Origin: Nocardioides daedukensis
GTDB lineage: Bacteria; Actinomycetota; Actinomycetes; Propionibacteriales; Nocardioidaceae
Length of the DNA stretch: 64,000 nucleotides
Reading direction: 5' to 3'
Assembly (NCBI RefSeq): GCF_013408415.1
Contig: NZ_JACCAA010000001.1
Span: forward strand, 496,001 to 560,000
This document shows positions 47,119 to 54,166 of this stretch, piece by piece. The stretch's first letter is position 1, and the number at the start of each line of letters is the position of its first letter. The position numbers were made by a program, and so were the translations under genes. The notes beneath the pieces are model-generated. The model worked only from the letters and a program-made list of their open reading frames with translations. It was not told the DNA's origin and searched no databases.

Positions 47119-47886
47119 ATGACCTCCGAGACACGGACCTCACAGCAGCCACCCGACCACTACGACGCCTTCGCTGACGCCTACGCGAGGGCGAACGAGG
47201 ACGGGCTCTTCAACCGGTGGTACGCCCGCCCGGCGGTGCTGGACCTGCTCGGTGATGTCGCAGGGCGTCGGATCCTGGATGCTGGCTGTGGTTCGGGACC
47301 CCTGCTCGCGGACCTGGGGGAGCGGGACGCCAGCGTGGCCGGGTTCGATGGGAGCTCCGCGATGATCCGGCTGGCCCGGGAGCGGCTCGGAGACGAGGCG
47401 GACCTGCAGGTGGCCGACCTGACCCAACCGCTTCCGTATGGCGACGATGCGTTCGATGACGCGTTGGCCGTGCTGGTGCTGCACTACCTCGAGGACTGGT
47501 CGCAGCCGTTGGGGGAGTTGCGCCGAGTGCTGAAGCCCGGCGGTCGGCTGATCGTGGTGGTCAACCATCCGGTCATCCCGCCGGTGATGTACCCCGAGAT
47601 CGACTACTTCTCGACCGTGCCGAACGAGGAGGAGTACGACTTCGACGGCGTCTCCGCGACCCTCACGATCTGGTATCGGTCGCTGAGCGCGATGTCGGAT
47701 TCGTTCACCGCCGCGGGCCTGAGGATCGTGTCGATCAGCGAGCCGCCGGTGTCACCTGACACGCCACCCGAGCTGCTGCCGCAGAGCGAAGCAGACCCCA
47801 GGCGCTTCATCGGGTTCCTCTTCTTCACCCTCGAGGCCGTGTCCCAGACCAGTGGTGGGACGGCGGAATCCACCGTTGGTTCATAG
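47119..47886 (+). CDS. Class I SAM-dependent methyltransferase
   Basis: 255 residues. RRILDAGCGSGPLLADL is motif I, VAGFDGSSAMIRLAR binds SAM, and LPYGDDAFDDALAVLVLHYLEDW plus LRRVLKPGGRLIVVVNHP are typical of methyltransferase-11 proteins. The substrate is unknown. Start ATG 47119, six bases after the acyltransferase stop. Confidence 0.88.
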   Translation: MTSETRTSQQPPDHYDAFADAYARANEDGLFNRWYARPAVLDLLGDVAGRRILDAGCGSGPLLADLGERDASVAGFDGSSAMIRLARERLGDEADLQVADLTQPLPYGDDAFDDALAVLVLHYLEDWSQPLGELRRVLKPGGRLIVVVNHPVIPPVMYPEIDYFSTVPNEEEYDFDGVSATLTIWYRSLSAMSDSFTAAGLRIVSISEPPVSPDTPPELLPQSEADPRRFIGFLFFTLEAVSQTSGGTAESTVGS

Positions 47887-47895
47887 ACTGCGGTG

Positions 47896-48591
47896 ATGGT
47901 GCTCCAACTGATCGGTGCCGGCTTGCCCCGCACCGGCACGTCCTCGCTCCGTGAGGCTCTGCGACACCTCCTGGGCGCGCCGGTCTATCACATGAGCGAG
48001 GCCTTCGCGCACCCCGAACACGCGCAGACCTGGGTGGGCGCGATCGACGGTGACACGCCTGATTGGGAGGACTTCCTGGCTGGGTACGCCGCCGGGGTCG
48101 ACGCACCTTTCTCCAACTGCTGGCGCGAACTGTCCAGGGCATATCCGGACGCCCCGGTGTTGCTGTCGCACCGTGGCGATCCCGAAGTGTGGCTCCGCAG
48201 CATGGAAGCAACCGTGCTTCCGCGCACTCGCGAGATGCTCAGCAAGGGCGATGACGATCCCATGGTTCCGCTGTTCAGGGTCGTCTTCCGCGACCTCTTC
48301 ACCGACATCGACGACGGGGAGCAGGCGATGGCCGGCTATCAGCGTTGGCTGGACGACGTCCGCGCCGAGGTCGCTCCGGGGCGGCTCGTCGAGTGGCAGC
48401 CGGGTGATGGCTGGGAGCCGATCTGTCGTGCGCTCCGATTGCCTGTGCCGGACCGGCCCTTTCCTCACGAGAACAGCACTGCGGACTACCGGGCCCGTCA
48501 TGAGACCCGTGCCCGCAAGGACGAGCAACGGGTTGCTTCAGCGGGTTCATCGACCTCGGACGCACCCGGACGGCCGGAGGCTTCTCACTGA
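47896..48591 (+). CDS. Sulfotransferase-family protein (P-loop)
   Basis: About 231 residues. The N-terminal IGAGLPRTGTSSLREAL is the phosphosulfate-binding loop of the sulfotransferase family seen in bacteria, and VLLSHRGDPEVWLRSMEATV contains the second PAPS-contact region. Length and N-terminus suit the short Sulfotransfer_4 branch. The acceptor is unknown. ATG 47896 or GTG 47893. The end overlaps the convergent acetyltransferase gene. Confidence 0.8.
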   Translation: MVLQLIGAGLPRTGTSSLREALRHLLGAPVYHMSEAFAHPEHAQTWVGAIDGDTPDWEDFLAGYAAGVDAPFSNCWRELSRAYPDAPVLLSHRGDPEVWLRSMEATVLPRTREMLSKGDDDPMVPLFRVVFRDLFTDIDDGEQAMAGYQRWLDDVRAEVAPGRLVEWQPGDGWEPICRALRLPVPDRPFPHENSTADYRARHETRARKDEQRVASAGSSTSDAPGRPEASH

Positions 48592-49079
48592 ACCTGTCGC
48601 GACTCGTCAGTTCGCAGGCCGGCACCGAAGACCAGGGCGGGCCCACCGTTCTTGTGGACTTCACGCTGGAGCGTGAGCCCAATCTTGGAGGCAACGCGTT
48701 GTGAGGCGACGTTGGTCGGCCGGATGATCGCGACCAGATGCTCGATCCCAGCAGCGGTTGCCGCGGTCCGAACCGCTGCGGCCGCCTCGGTGGCGTATCC
48801 CTGACGCTGAAGCGGGGATCGCACGTGCCAACCGGCCTCGACGAACCACTCGTCCTCGACCTCCTGCATCGTCAGGCCGCAGTCGCCCACGAACTCCCCG
48901 GCGTGGGTCTCGATCACCCAGAGCCCGAATCCATGCTTCTCGTAGTTGCGTTGTGTCCATTCGATCCACGACGCCGGGCTCCGCGAGCCACCTAGCTTCA
49001 ACGTGGCGACGTCGCGCAGGTCTGCCTCCGTCATCTGGCGAAACCGGAGTCTTTCGGTGGGGGCTGGAAGCACGTCCAC
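48585..49079 (-). CDS. GNAT-family N-acetyltransferase
   Basis: 164 residues. TERLRFRQMTEADLRDVATLKLGG is the usual opening of the RimJ-like group and GWHVRSPLQRQGYATEAAAAVRTAA holds the acetyl-CoA pyrophosphate loop (QRQGYA). The substrate is unknown. GTG start. Beyond its start lies the non-coding dif region. Confidence 0.85.
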   Translation of the reverse strand: MDVLPAPTERLRFRQMTEADLRDVATLKLGGSRSPASWIEWTQRNYEKHGFGLWVIETHAGEFVGDCGLTMQEVEDEWFVEAGWHVRSPLQRQGYATEAAAAVRTAATAAGIEHLVAIIRPTNVASQRVASKIGLTLQREVHKNGGPALVFGAGLRTDESRQVQ

Positions 49080-49548
49080 ACCATAGGGGAGCCAGGAGTG
49101 ACGATCCGGGATGTACAGGGAGGAGGTCCCAATGAGTTATGTCAGCCAGGCGCTGGGATGTCTCGGTCGCGTGGGCACGAGCGTTGGAGGTCGCGCGGAC
49201 AGGCTTGACGTCTCTCGCTGCTGGGCTCGGCGACGCGGGCGTTGATCACTTCACCGGTGCCGTCAGCGTCGAGCGAGGGCCTCGGGACAACGCACGAACA
49301 ACAGGCTCACGGCCTTGTCGAGGGGAGTCCATCTCCGTGCAGAATGACATAATGTCGCTTATCGGCGATTCCTCACGTGGCGTTCAGACGCCAGAAGCGC
49401 TCGCGATCTACGGTCAGTTCGCGGCACGACGCAGACCTACGGGCACATGAAAAGAACGCCGTCGGCCTTCAGTCGCATGATCTTCCCGCCGCTGGCGGTC
49501 CGTCTGAGTCGTCCGGCTTGACGGTCGTGGCGGTGGGTACCGCGCGAC
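49080..49548. other. Non-coding region containing the dif-like site
   Basis: About 470 bases with no convincing gene; open frames here lack ribosome sites and family features. It holds the dif-like site at 49342-49369 and, just beyond it, a short hairpin tggcgt-tcag-acgcca (49378-49393). One frame at about 49422-49480 reads TTQTYGHMK, faintly like the end of a tyrosine recombinase. Confidence 0.7.
49342..49369 (-). other. dif: dif-like XerC/XerD recombination site
   Basis: Read on the minus strand the 28 bases split into ATCGCCGATAA (XerC-type arm), spacer GCGACA and TTATGTCATTC (XerD-type arm). E. coli dif has the same 11-6-11 layout with arms ending in GCATAA and beginning TTATGT. The region is non-coding, and the strand bias of GGGGGAG changes sign here, as expected at the terminus. 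XerCD would resolve chromosome dimers at this site, aided by FtsK. Confidence 0.82.
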
Positions 49549-49794
49549 ATGGACGGACACGAGGACGACAAGCGACCAGCAACGGGCGACAAGCGCGCTC
49601 CCATCGACATCGAGGGCGCACCGTCGGAAGAGGGTGTCTCCCCCGCCGACGCAGCAGCACGTCTCGACCTGGACCCGGAGGAGCAGGTCAATCGTTCGGA
49701 CCAACCGGACGCCGACCCTGCTGAGCGACGGCAGTTCGAGAACCCGGACGAGGCGACGTCCATGGCCGACGCGGACCACCCCGAGGACCGCTGA
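49549..49794 (+). CDS. Small acidic hypothetical protein
   Basis: 81 residues, rich in Asp, Glu, Pro and Ala (MDGHEDDKRPATGDKRAPID, later PEEQVNRSDQPDADP), probably disordered. No family is recognised and no strong ribosome site is seen. It lies between the dif region and the convergent 154-residue gene. It could be spurious. Confidence 0.5.
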   Translation: MDGHEDDKRPATGDKRAPIDIEGAPSEEGVSPADAAARLDLDPEEQVNRSDQPDADPAERRQFENPDEATSMADADHPEDR

Positions 49795-49832
49795 GCAAGC
49801 CCGCGTCTGCTTGGGTCAGCGCTGATCCGGAA

Positions 49833-50297
49833 TCAGCCTCGCGCCGGTGACGTCAGCAGTGCGGTGGGTCGGAAGTGCGGCCTGCGATCCTCGTCTTCCT
49901 TGTTCGCGCGGATGAACTCGAAGCTCGACGCAGTCACCAGCACCCAGTCGCCCGGGCCTGTCTGCTGTCCCAGCAACGGCTCATCGAGCTCGGCATAGGC
50001 GGCCAGCAAGGACTCGGCGCACTCGACGTGGGAGGCCGGGAAGTGAAAGGCCATCCGGTCCAGCTCCTGGGGCGCACCCAGGAAGGCGAGCGGACGGCCC
50101 AGGGCAGCCCCGCACACCCCGCACACTCGGCTCAGCGCGCACTGGGTGACCCGACGCTTGTCGAGGTGCTGGGCCGACGGCGCGGCCCCCTCCGGCCGGT
50201 CGCCATAGCCCACGTCGGTGCCCGCGGCGAACGGAACCGGCACGAAGAGCTCGGGGTCTTCCGGGAGATCGGCAAACGCTCGTGGGGCGGCGTCCAT
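49833..50297 (-). CDS. Hypothetical protein with cysteine cluster, coupled to the desaturase gene
   Basis: 154 residues. A likely zinc site is formed by CALSRVCGVCG near residues 53-63. LDRMAFHFPASHVECAESLLAAY follows with a further His and Cys. The ATG overlaps the desaturase stop (ATGA), so it is translated with that operon. No family is recognised. Confidence 0.68.
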   Translation of the reverse strand: MDAAPRAFADLPEDPELFVPVPFAAGTDVGYGDRPEGAAPSAQHLDKRRVTQCALSRVCGVCGAALGRPLAFLGAPQELDRMAFHFPASHVECAESLLAAYAELDEPLLGQQTGPGDWVLVTASSFEFIRANKEDEDRRPHFRPTALLTSPARG

Positions 50298-51514
50298 CAG
50301 TCGTGGCTCCGCTCACGAGGACTGCGGGACCATCCCCCGAGCTCGGCACGGCGCGACTGCCGCTCGTCGTCGGACCTCCGCTTGCGGTCGGCCGGCTGGG
50401 TGGGCGGCTCGGGTTGATCGCTGCTCGACATCTTGTTCGGCAGCGACAGCTTCATGATCGTGCGCAGCGTCTGGCCATACTGCCGATAGAGCGGACCCGT
50501 CGTGTAGGGAAGGTCGTACTTGTCGCACAGTGCCCGCACCTTGACTGCGATCTCGGGATAGCGATTGCTGGGGAGATCCGGGAACAGGTGGTGCTCGATC
50601 TGGAAGCCGAGGCTGCCGCTGAGGATGTGCAGCGTCCGGCCACCCTCGAAGTTGGCCGAACCCAGCATCTGGCGCAGGTACCACTCCGCCCTGGTCTCGT
50701 CCTCGAGCTCCTCCTCGGTGAAGTGCAACGCACCGTCCGGGAAGTGACCGCAGAAGATGATCATGTACGACCACAGGTTGCGGGTCAGGTTGGCGGTCGC
50801 GTTGGCCTTCAGCGTCGACTTCCACTGCTTCCCGGAGAGCGCCGGATAGACGACGTAGTCCTTGAGGATCTGGTTGCGACCCTTCCGCAGGATCTGACGA
50901 AGCTGTCGCTTCATCTCCTTCGGGTCCTTCTCGAGCTTGCGGATCCGCTCGATGTCGAGGTCGTGCAGCGCGACACCCCACTGGAAGAGCCCGGCCAGCA
51001 ACGCGTTGTAGACCGGCTGCCCGAGGTGGACCGGGTGCCACTTCTGCTCGCGCGCCATCCGCAGCACGCCGTAGCCGATGTCGTTGTCGTGGCCCAGCAC
51101 ATTGGTGAACTGGTGGTGGATGTAGTTGTGCGAGTGCTTCCACTGCTCGGCGGGCTGGGCGGTGTCCCACTCCCAGTTGCTGGAGTGGATCTCCGGATCG
51201 TTCATCCAGTCCCACTGCCCGTGCATGACGTTGTGGCCGATCTCCATGTTCTCGAGGATCTTGGCCAGGCCGAGCATCGCCGTACCGGCGACCAGGGCGG
51301 GCCTGCCACCCTTCGCATGTGCGCTGGCGAGCATCGCCCCGCGCCCAGCGGCGGCCAGCCCACGCTGGATCCGGATCAGACGGTTGATGTACGCCGCATC
51401 CGCGGCGCTGCGTGATTCCTCGACCTCGGCACGGATCGCGTCGAGCTCGCGCCCGAGCTGCTCCACGTCCTCGGCGGTGAGGTGGGTGTATTCCTTGACG
51501 TCAGAGATGGCCAT
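50297..51514 (-). CDS. Membrane fatty acid desaturase (DesA3-like acyl-CoA desaturase)
   Basis: 405 residues. The three histidine boxes of a di-iron desaturase are present: HNVMH at 94-98, HNYIHH at 129-134 and QIEHH in the last third (LGFQIEHHLFPDLPSNRYPEIA). The layout resembles Rv3229c (DesA3), which also works with an adjacent reductase (Rv3230c). It would insert a double bond into a long-chain acyl-CoA or lipid. It lies 27 bases after the reductase gene. Confidence 0.9.
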   Translation of the reverse strand: MAISDVKEYTHLTAEDVEQLGRELDAIRAEVEESRSAADAAYINRLIRIQRGLAAAGRGAMLASAHAKGGRPALVAGTAMLGLAKILENMEIGHNVMHGQWDWMNDPEIHSSNWEWDTAQPAEQWKHSHNYIHHQFTNVLGHDNDIGYGVLRMAREQKWHPVHLGQPVYNALLAGLFQWGVALHDLDIERIRKLEKDPKEMKRQLRQILRKGRNQILKDYVVYPALSGKQWKSTLKANATANLTRNLWSYMIIFCGHFPDGALHFTEEELEDETRAEWYLRQMLGSANFEGGRTLHILSGSLGFQIEHHLFPDLPSNRYPEIAVKVRALCDKYDLPYTTGPLYRQYGQTLRTIMKLSLPNKMSSSDQPEPPTQPADRKRRSDDERQSRRAELGGWSRSPRERSHD

Positions 51515-51541
51515 TTCTGCCTGCCTTTCGTGGTTCGAGGG

Positions 51542-52621
51542 TCAGATGTCGAACGTGCAGTCGCCGACCGCGGCGGTGATGCAGGTCTGTACCGGCTCAT
51601 TCGGTTGACCGAACTCGTCGCCGCTGCGCAGGTCGCGAACCGTGCCGGAGACCAGGGTGAGGGTGCAGGTGTGGCAGATGCCCATCCGGCACCCGAAGGG
51701 CATCCCGACGCCGACTTCCTCCCCTGCCTCCAAGATGGTGGTCGCGCCGTCAGCCTCCACCTGCTTGCCTGAGTTCCGGAAAGTGAGCGTTCCGCCCTCT
51801 CCCCCGGCTCCCCCGAGCTCCAGGGTGAACCGCTCGAGATGGAGTCGATCCTCGAGGCCGGCCGCCTCGAAGTGCGCGGAGATCGCGTCCAGCATCGGCG
51901 AGGGACCGCAGGCCCAGGTCTCCCGCTCACGCCAGTCCGAGCAGATCGCGTCGAGCTCGCCGAGGTCGAGGATGCCGTCGGTGTCGGTGTGCAGCTGATG
52001 GAGTGTGAAGCCCTCGTGCTTCTTCTCGAGCGCGAGGAGCTCATCGCGGAAGATCATCCGATCCGGCGTCGGTGAGGAATAGTGCATCACCACCTCGGGC
52101 ATGGTCCCGCGTCGATCGAGAGTGCGCAGCATGGACATCACCGGGGTGACGCCGCTGCCGCCGACCAGGAAGAGCATTCGGGCCGGCGGTGGGTCCGGCA
52201 GCGTGAAGTCGCCCTCGGGAGCGGCCAGGCGGACGATCGTTCCGGGCGCGAGGCCGTTGACCAGGTGCGAGGACAACAGGCCCTCGGGCATCGCCCGGAT
52301 TGTGATCGCGATGGTGTGGCCCCGGCGCTTGGTGGGCGAGCTCACCGAGTAGGAACGCCACTGGAACTTGCCGTCCACCGGGACGCCGATCCCGATGTAC
52401 TGACCCGGCCGGTGGCTCCAGCGCCAACCCCAGCCAGGCTTGATCACCAGGGTGGCGGCGTCCTCGGTCTCCTTGACGACCTTCTCCACCCGTCCCCGCA
52501 ATTCACGCGAGGTCCACAGCGGATTGATCAGGCGCAGGTAGTCGTCGGGGTGCAACGGTGTGGTCAGCTTGGACCCCGCCTTGCGGACGCGGTCCCACGA
52601 GATCGTGCTTCCGGCAGTCAT
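51542..52621 (-). CDS. Ferredoxin reductase with C-terminal [2Fe-2S] domain
   Basis: 359 residues. FAD-binding RSYS at 89-92, NAD(P)-binding LVGGSGVTPVMSML, then WACGPSPMLDAI, and a plant-type [2Fe-2S] domain with CRMGICHTC plus a later Cys in VQTCITAAVG. It probably feeds electrons to the desaturase next door, as Rv3230c does for DesA3. The start ATG 52621 lies 30 bases downstream of a strong dyad. Confidence 0.92.
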   Translation of the reverse strand: MTAGSTISWDRVRKAGSKLTTPLHPDDYLRLINPLWTSRELRGRVEKVVKETEDAATLVIKPGWGWRWSHRPGQYIGIGVPVDGKFQWRSYSVSSPTKRRGHTIAITIRAMPEGLLSSHLVNGLAPGTIVRLAAPEGDFTLPDPPPARMLFLVGGSGVTPVMSMLRTLDRRGTMPEVVMHYSSPTPDRMIFRDELLALEKKHEGFTLHQLHTDTDGILDLGELDAICSDWRERETWACGPSPMLDAISAHFEAAGLEDRLHLERFTLELGGAGGEGGTLTFRNSGKQVEADGATTILEAGEEVGVGMPFGCRMGICHTCTLTLVSGTVRDLRSGDEFGQPNEPVQTCITAAVGDCTFDI

Positions 52622-52650
52622 GCGCTCCCCTGTCGTTCGGCGTTCGTCTA

Positions 52651-52683
52651 CTCAGTGAACACATGTTGACTGAGTAGGTCAAC
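52651..52683. promoter_or_regulatory. Dyad upstream of the reductase-desaturase operon
   Basis: Bases 52651-52674 form an imperfect palindrome (ctcagtgaacac with atgttgactgag, 10 of 12 positions paired). It overlaps a second inverted pair, gttgac at 52665 and gtcaac at 52678, spaced by seven bases. A TetR-type regulator is likely, as desaturase operons often have one, but no such gene is adjacent. Confidence 0.7.
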
Positions 52684-52713
52684 AGCCGATCCGATCCGTG
52701 AAAAGCGTGACGC

Positions 52714-54018
52714 TCAGCCCTCCTGTCGGATACCGCCCCGGAGACGCTCGAGACCCGACATCCCGTGGTAGATCACCAGCACGGCAGCGGTGCCGAGTGC
52801 GATGCCACCGAGGTCCAGGTCACCGAAGCTGAGCACCCCGTTGCCGATGCCCATGGCGATGATCAGGGCCACGGCCACGGAGTAGAGGTTCTTCTGGACG
52901 CCGAAGTCGACCCGGTTGTCGATCCACATCCGGACCCCGATCAGGCCGATGATGCCGTAGAGCGCCAGCGTCACGCCGCCGATCACACCGACGGGGATCG
53001 TGTGCAGCAGGGCGCCGAACTTCGGCGAGAGCGAGAGCAGGACGGCCACGATGCCTGCCACCCAGTAGGCCGCCGTCGAGAAGACCCTGGTGGCGGTCAT
53101 CACCCCGATGTTCTCGCCGTACGTCGTGGTGGCCGAGCCTCCACCGATGCCTGCGATCACGGTCGCCGCGCCATCGGCGAAGAGAGCACGACCGGTCTCG
53201 TCGTTGATCGAGTCATCCCCGACCAGGTGCGCCACGCTGCGGACGTGCCCGACGTTCTCGGCGACTAGGACGAAGACGACCGGCAGGAACATCGGCAGGA
53301 TGGACCACTCCACCGAAGGGGTGGTCAGCTCGGGCAGCCCCACCCACGCGGCCTTCTCGACGTCGCCGAAGTCCACCATGTCCTTGCCGAGCGCGACCAG
53401 ATATCCGACGACGAACCCGACCAGGATCGCCACTCGACCGATCATTCCCCGGGAGAGGCCGGCGACGACCACGACGGCGAGCACCGTGACGAAGGCCAGG
53501 AACACGCTGTCCATGTCCGGCCCGTCGGGACTGCCCGCGGCGTTCACGACGTTGCCCCACGAGGCCTGCGCGAGGTTGAACCCGATCAGCGCGACGATCG
53601 CACCCATCACCACGGGCGGCATCAGGGCATGGATCCACCCCGTGCCGACTGCCTGGACGATCAGACCGACCACCGCAAGCAGTGCGCCGGTGAACACGAT
53701 GCCGAAGAGCGCGGCCCCCATCCCGGGTCCGGCCATCGCCGCTCCCACCGGGCCGAGGAAGGCGAAGGAGGAACCGAGATAGCTGGGCACCCGGTTGCGG
53801 GTGATCAGGAGGAACAGCAACGTCCCGACGCCGGAGAAGAGCAGGGTCGTGCTGGTGTCGAAACCGGTCAGGATCGGCACCAGGAAGGTCGCCCCGAACA
53901 TGGCAATCACGTGCTGTGCACCGAGCCCGATGGTGCGAGGCCAGGAGAGTCGCTCGCCGGGAGCGACGATTGCCTCGGGAGCGACGGTGCGTCCGTCGCC
54001 ATGGGTGGTCCAGATCAA
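52714..54018 (-). CDS. NCS2-family uracil/xanthine permease
   Basis: 434 residues with many membrane segments. QHVIAMFGATFLVPILTGFDTS opens the domain; VFVLVAENVGHVRSVAHL and TTTYGENIGVMTATRVFS carry the substrate-binding and NCS2 signature motifs. Close to the UraA/uracil branch. The TTG start is supported by ggagg six bases upstream. Confidence 0.9.
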   Translation of the reverse strand: MIWTTHGDGRTVAPEAIVAPGERLSWPRTIGLGAQHVIAMFGATFLVPILTGFDTSTTLLFSGVGTLLFLLITRNRVPSYLGSSFAFLGPVGAAMAGPGMGAALFGIVFTGALLAVVGLIVQAVGTGWIHALMPPVVMGAIVALIGFNLAQASWGNVVNAAGSPDGPDMDSVFLAFVTVLAVVVVAGLSRGMIGRVAILVGFVVGYLVALGKDMVDFGDVEKAAWVGLPELTTPSVEWSILPMFLPVVFVLVAENVGHVRSVAHLVGDDSINDETGRALFADGAATVIAGIGGGSATTTYGENIGVMTATRVFSTAAYWVAGIVAVLLSLSPKFGALLHTIPVGVIGGVTLALYGIIGLIGVRMWIDNRVDFGVQKNLYSVAVALIIAMGIGNGVLSFGDLDLGGIALGTAAVLVIYHGMSGLERLRGGIRQEG

Positions 54019-54166
54019 GGGAAACCTCCGGGGTGAGCACGAGCGCCGGGGCGGACTTGGGCCCGGAGCGCGCTGAGCCTACTGGCCCCCGGGCACCGAG
54101 GTTCCGCGGCCTCTGGTTGCGGCGGGATCCGGCATCGCCACGTGCATCCCGCCCGAGTGCAGCAGG

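Noticed and set aside
49139-49450. 103-codon open frame on the plus strand
   Set aside because: It runs straight through the dif-like site, has no ribosome site and no recognisable protein features.
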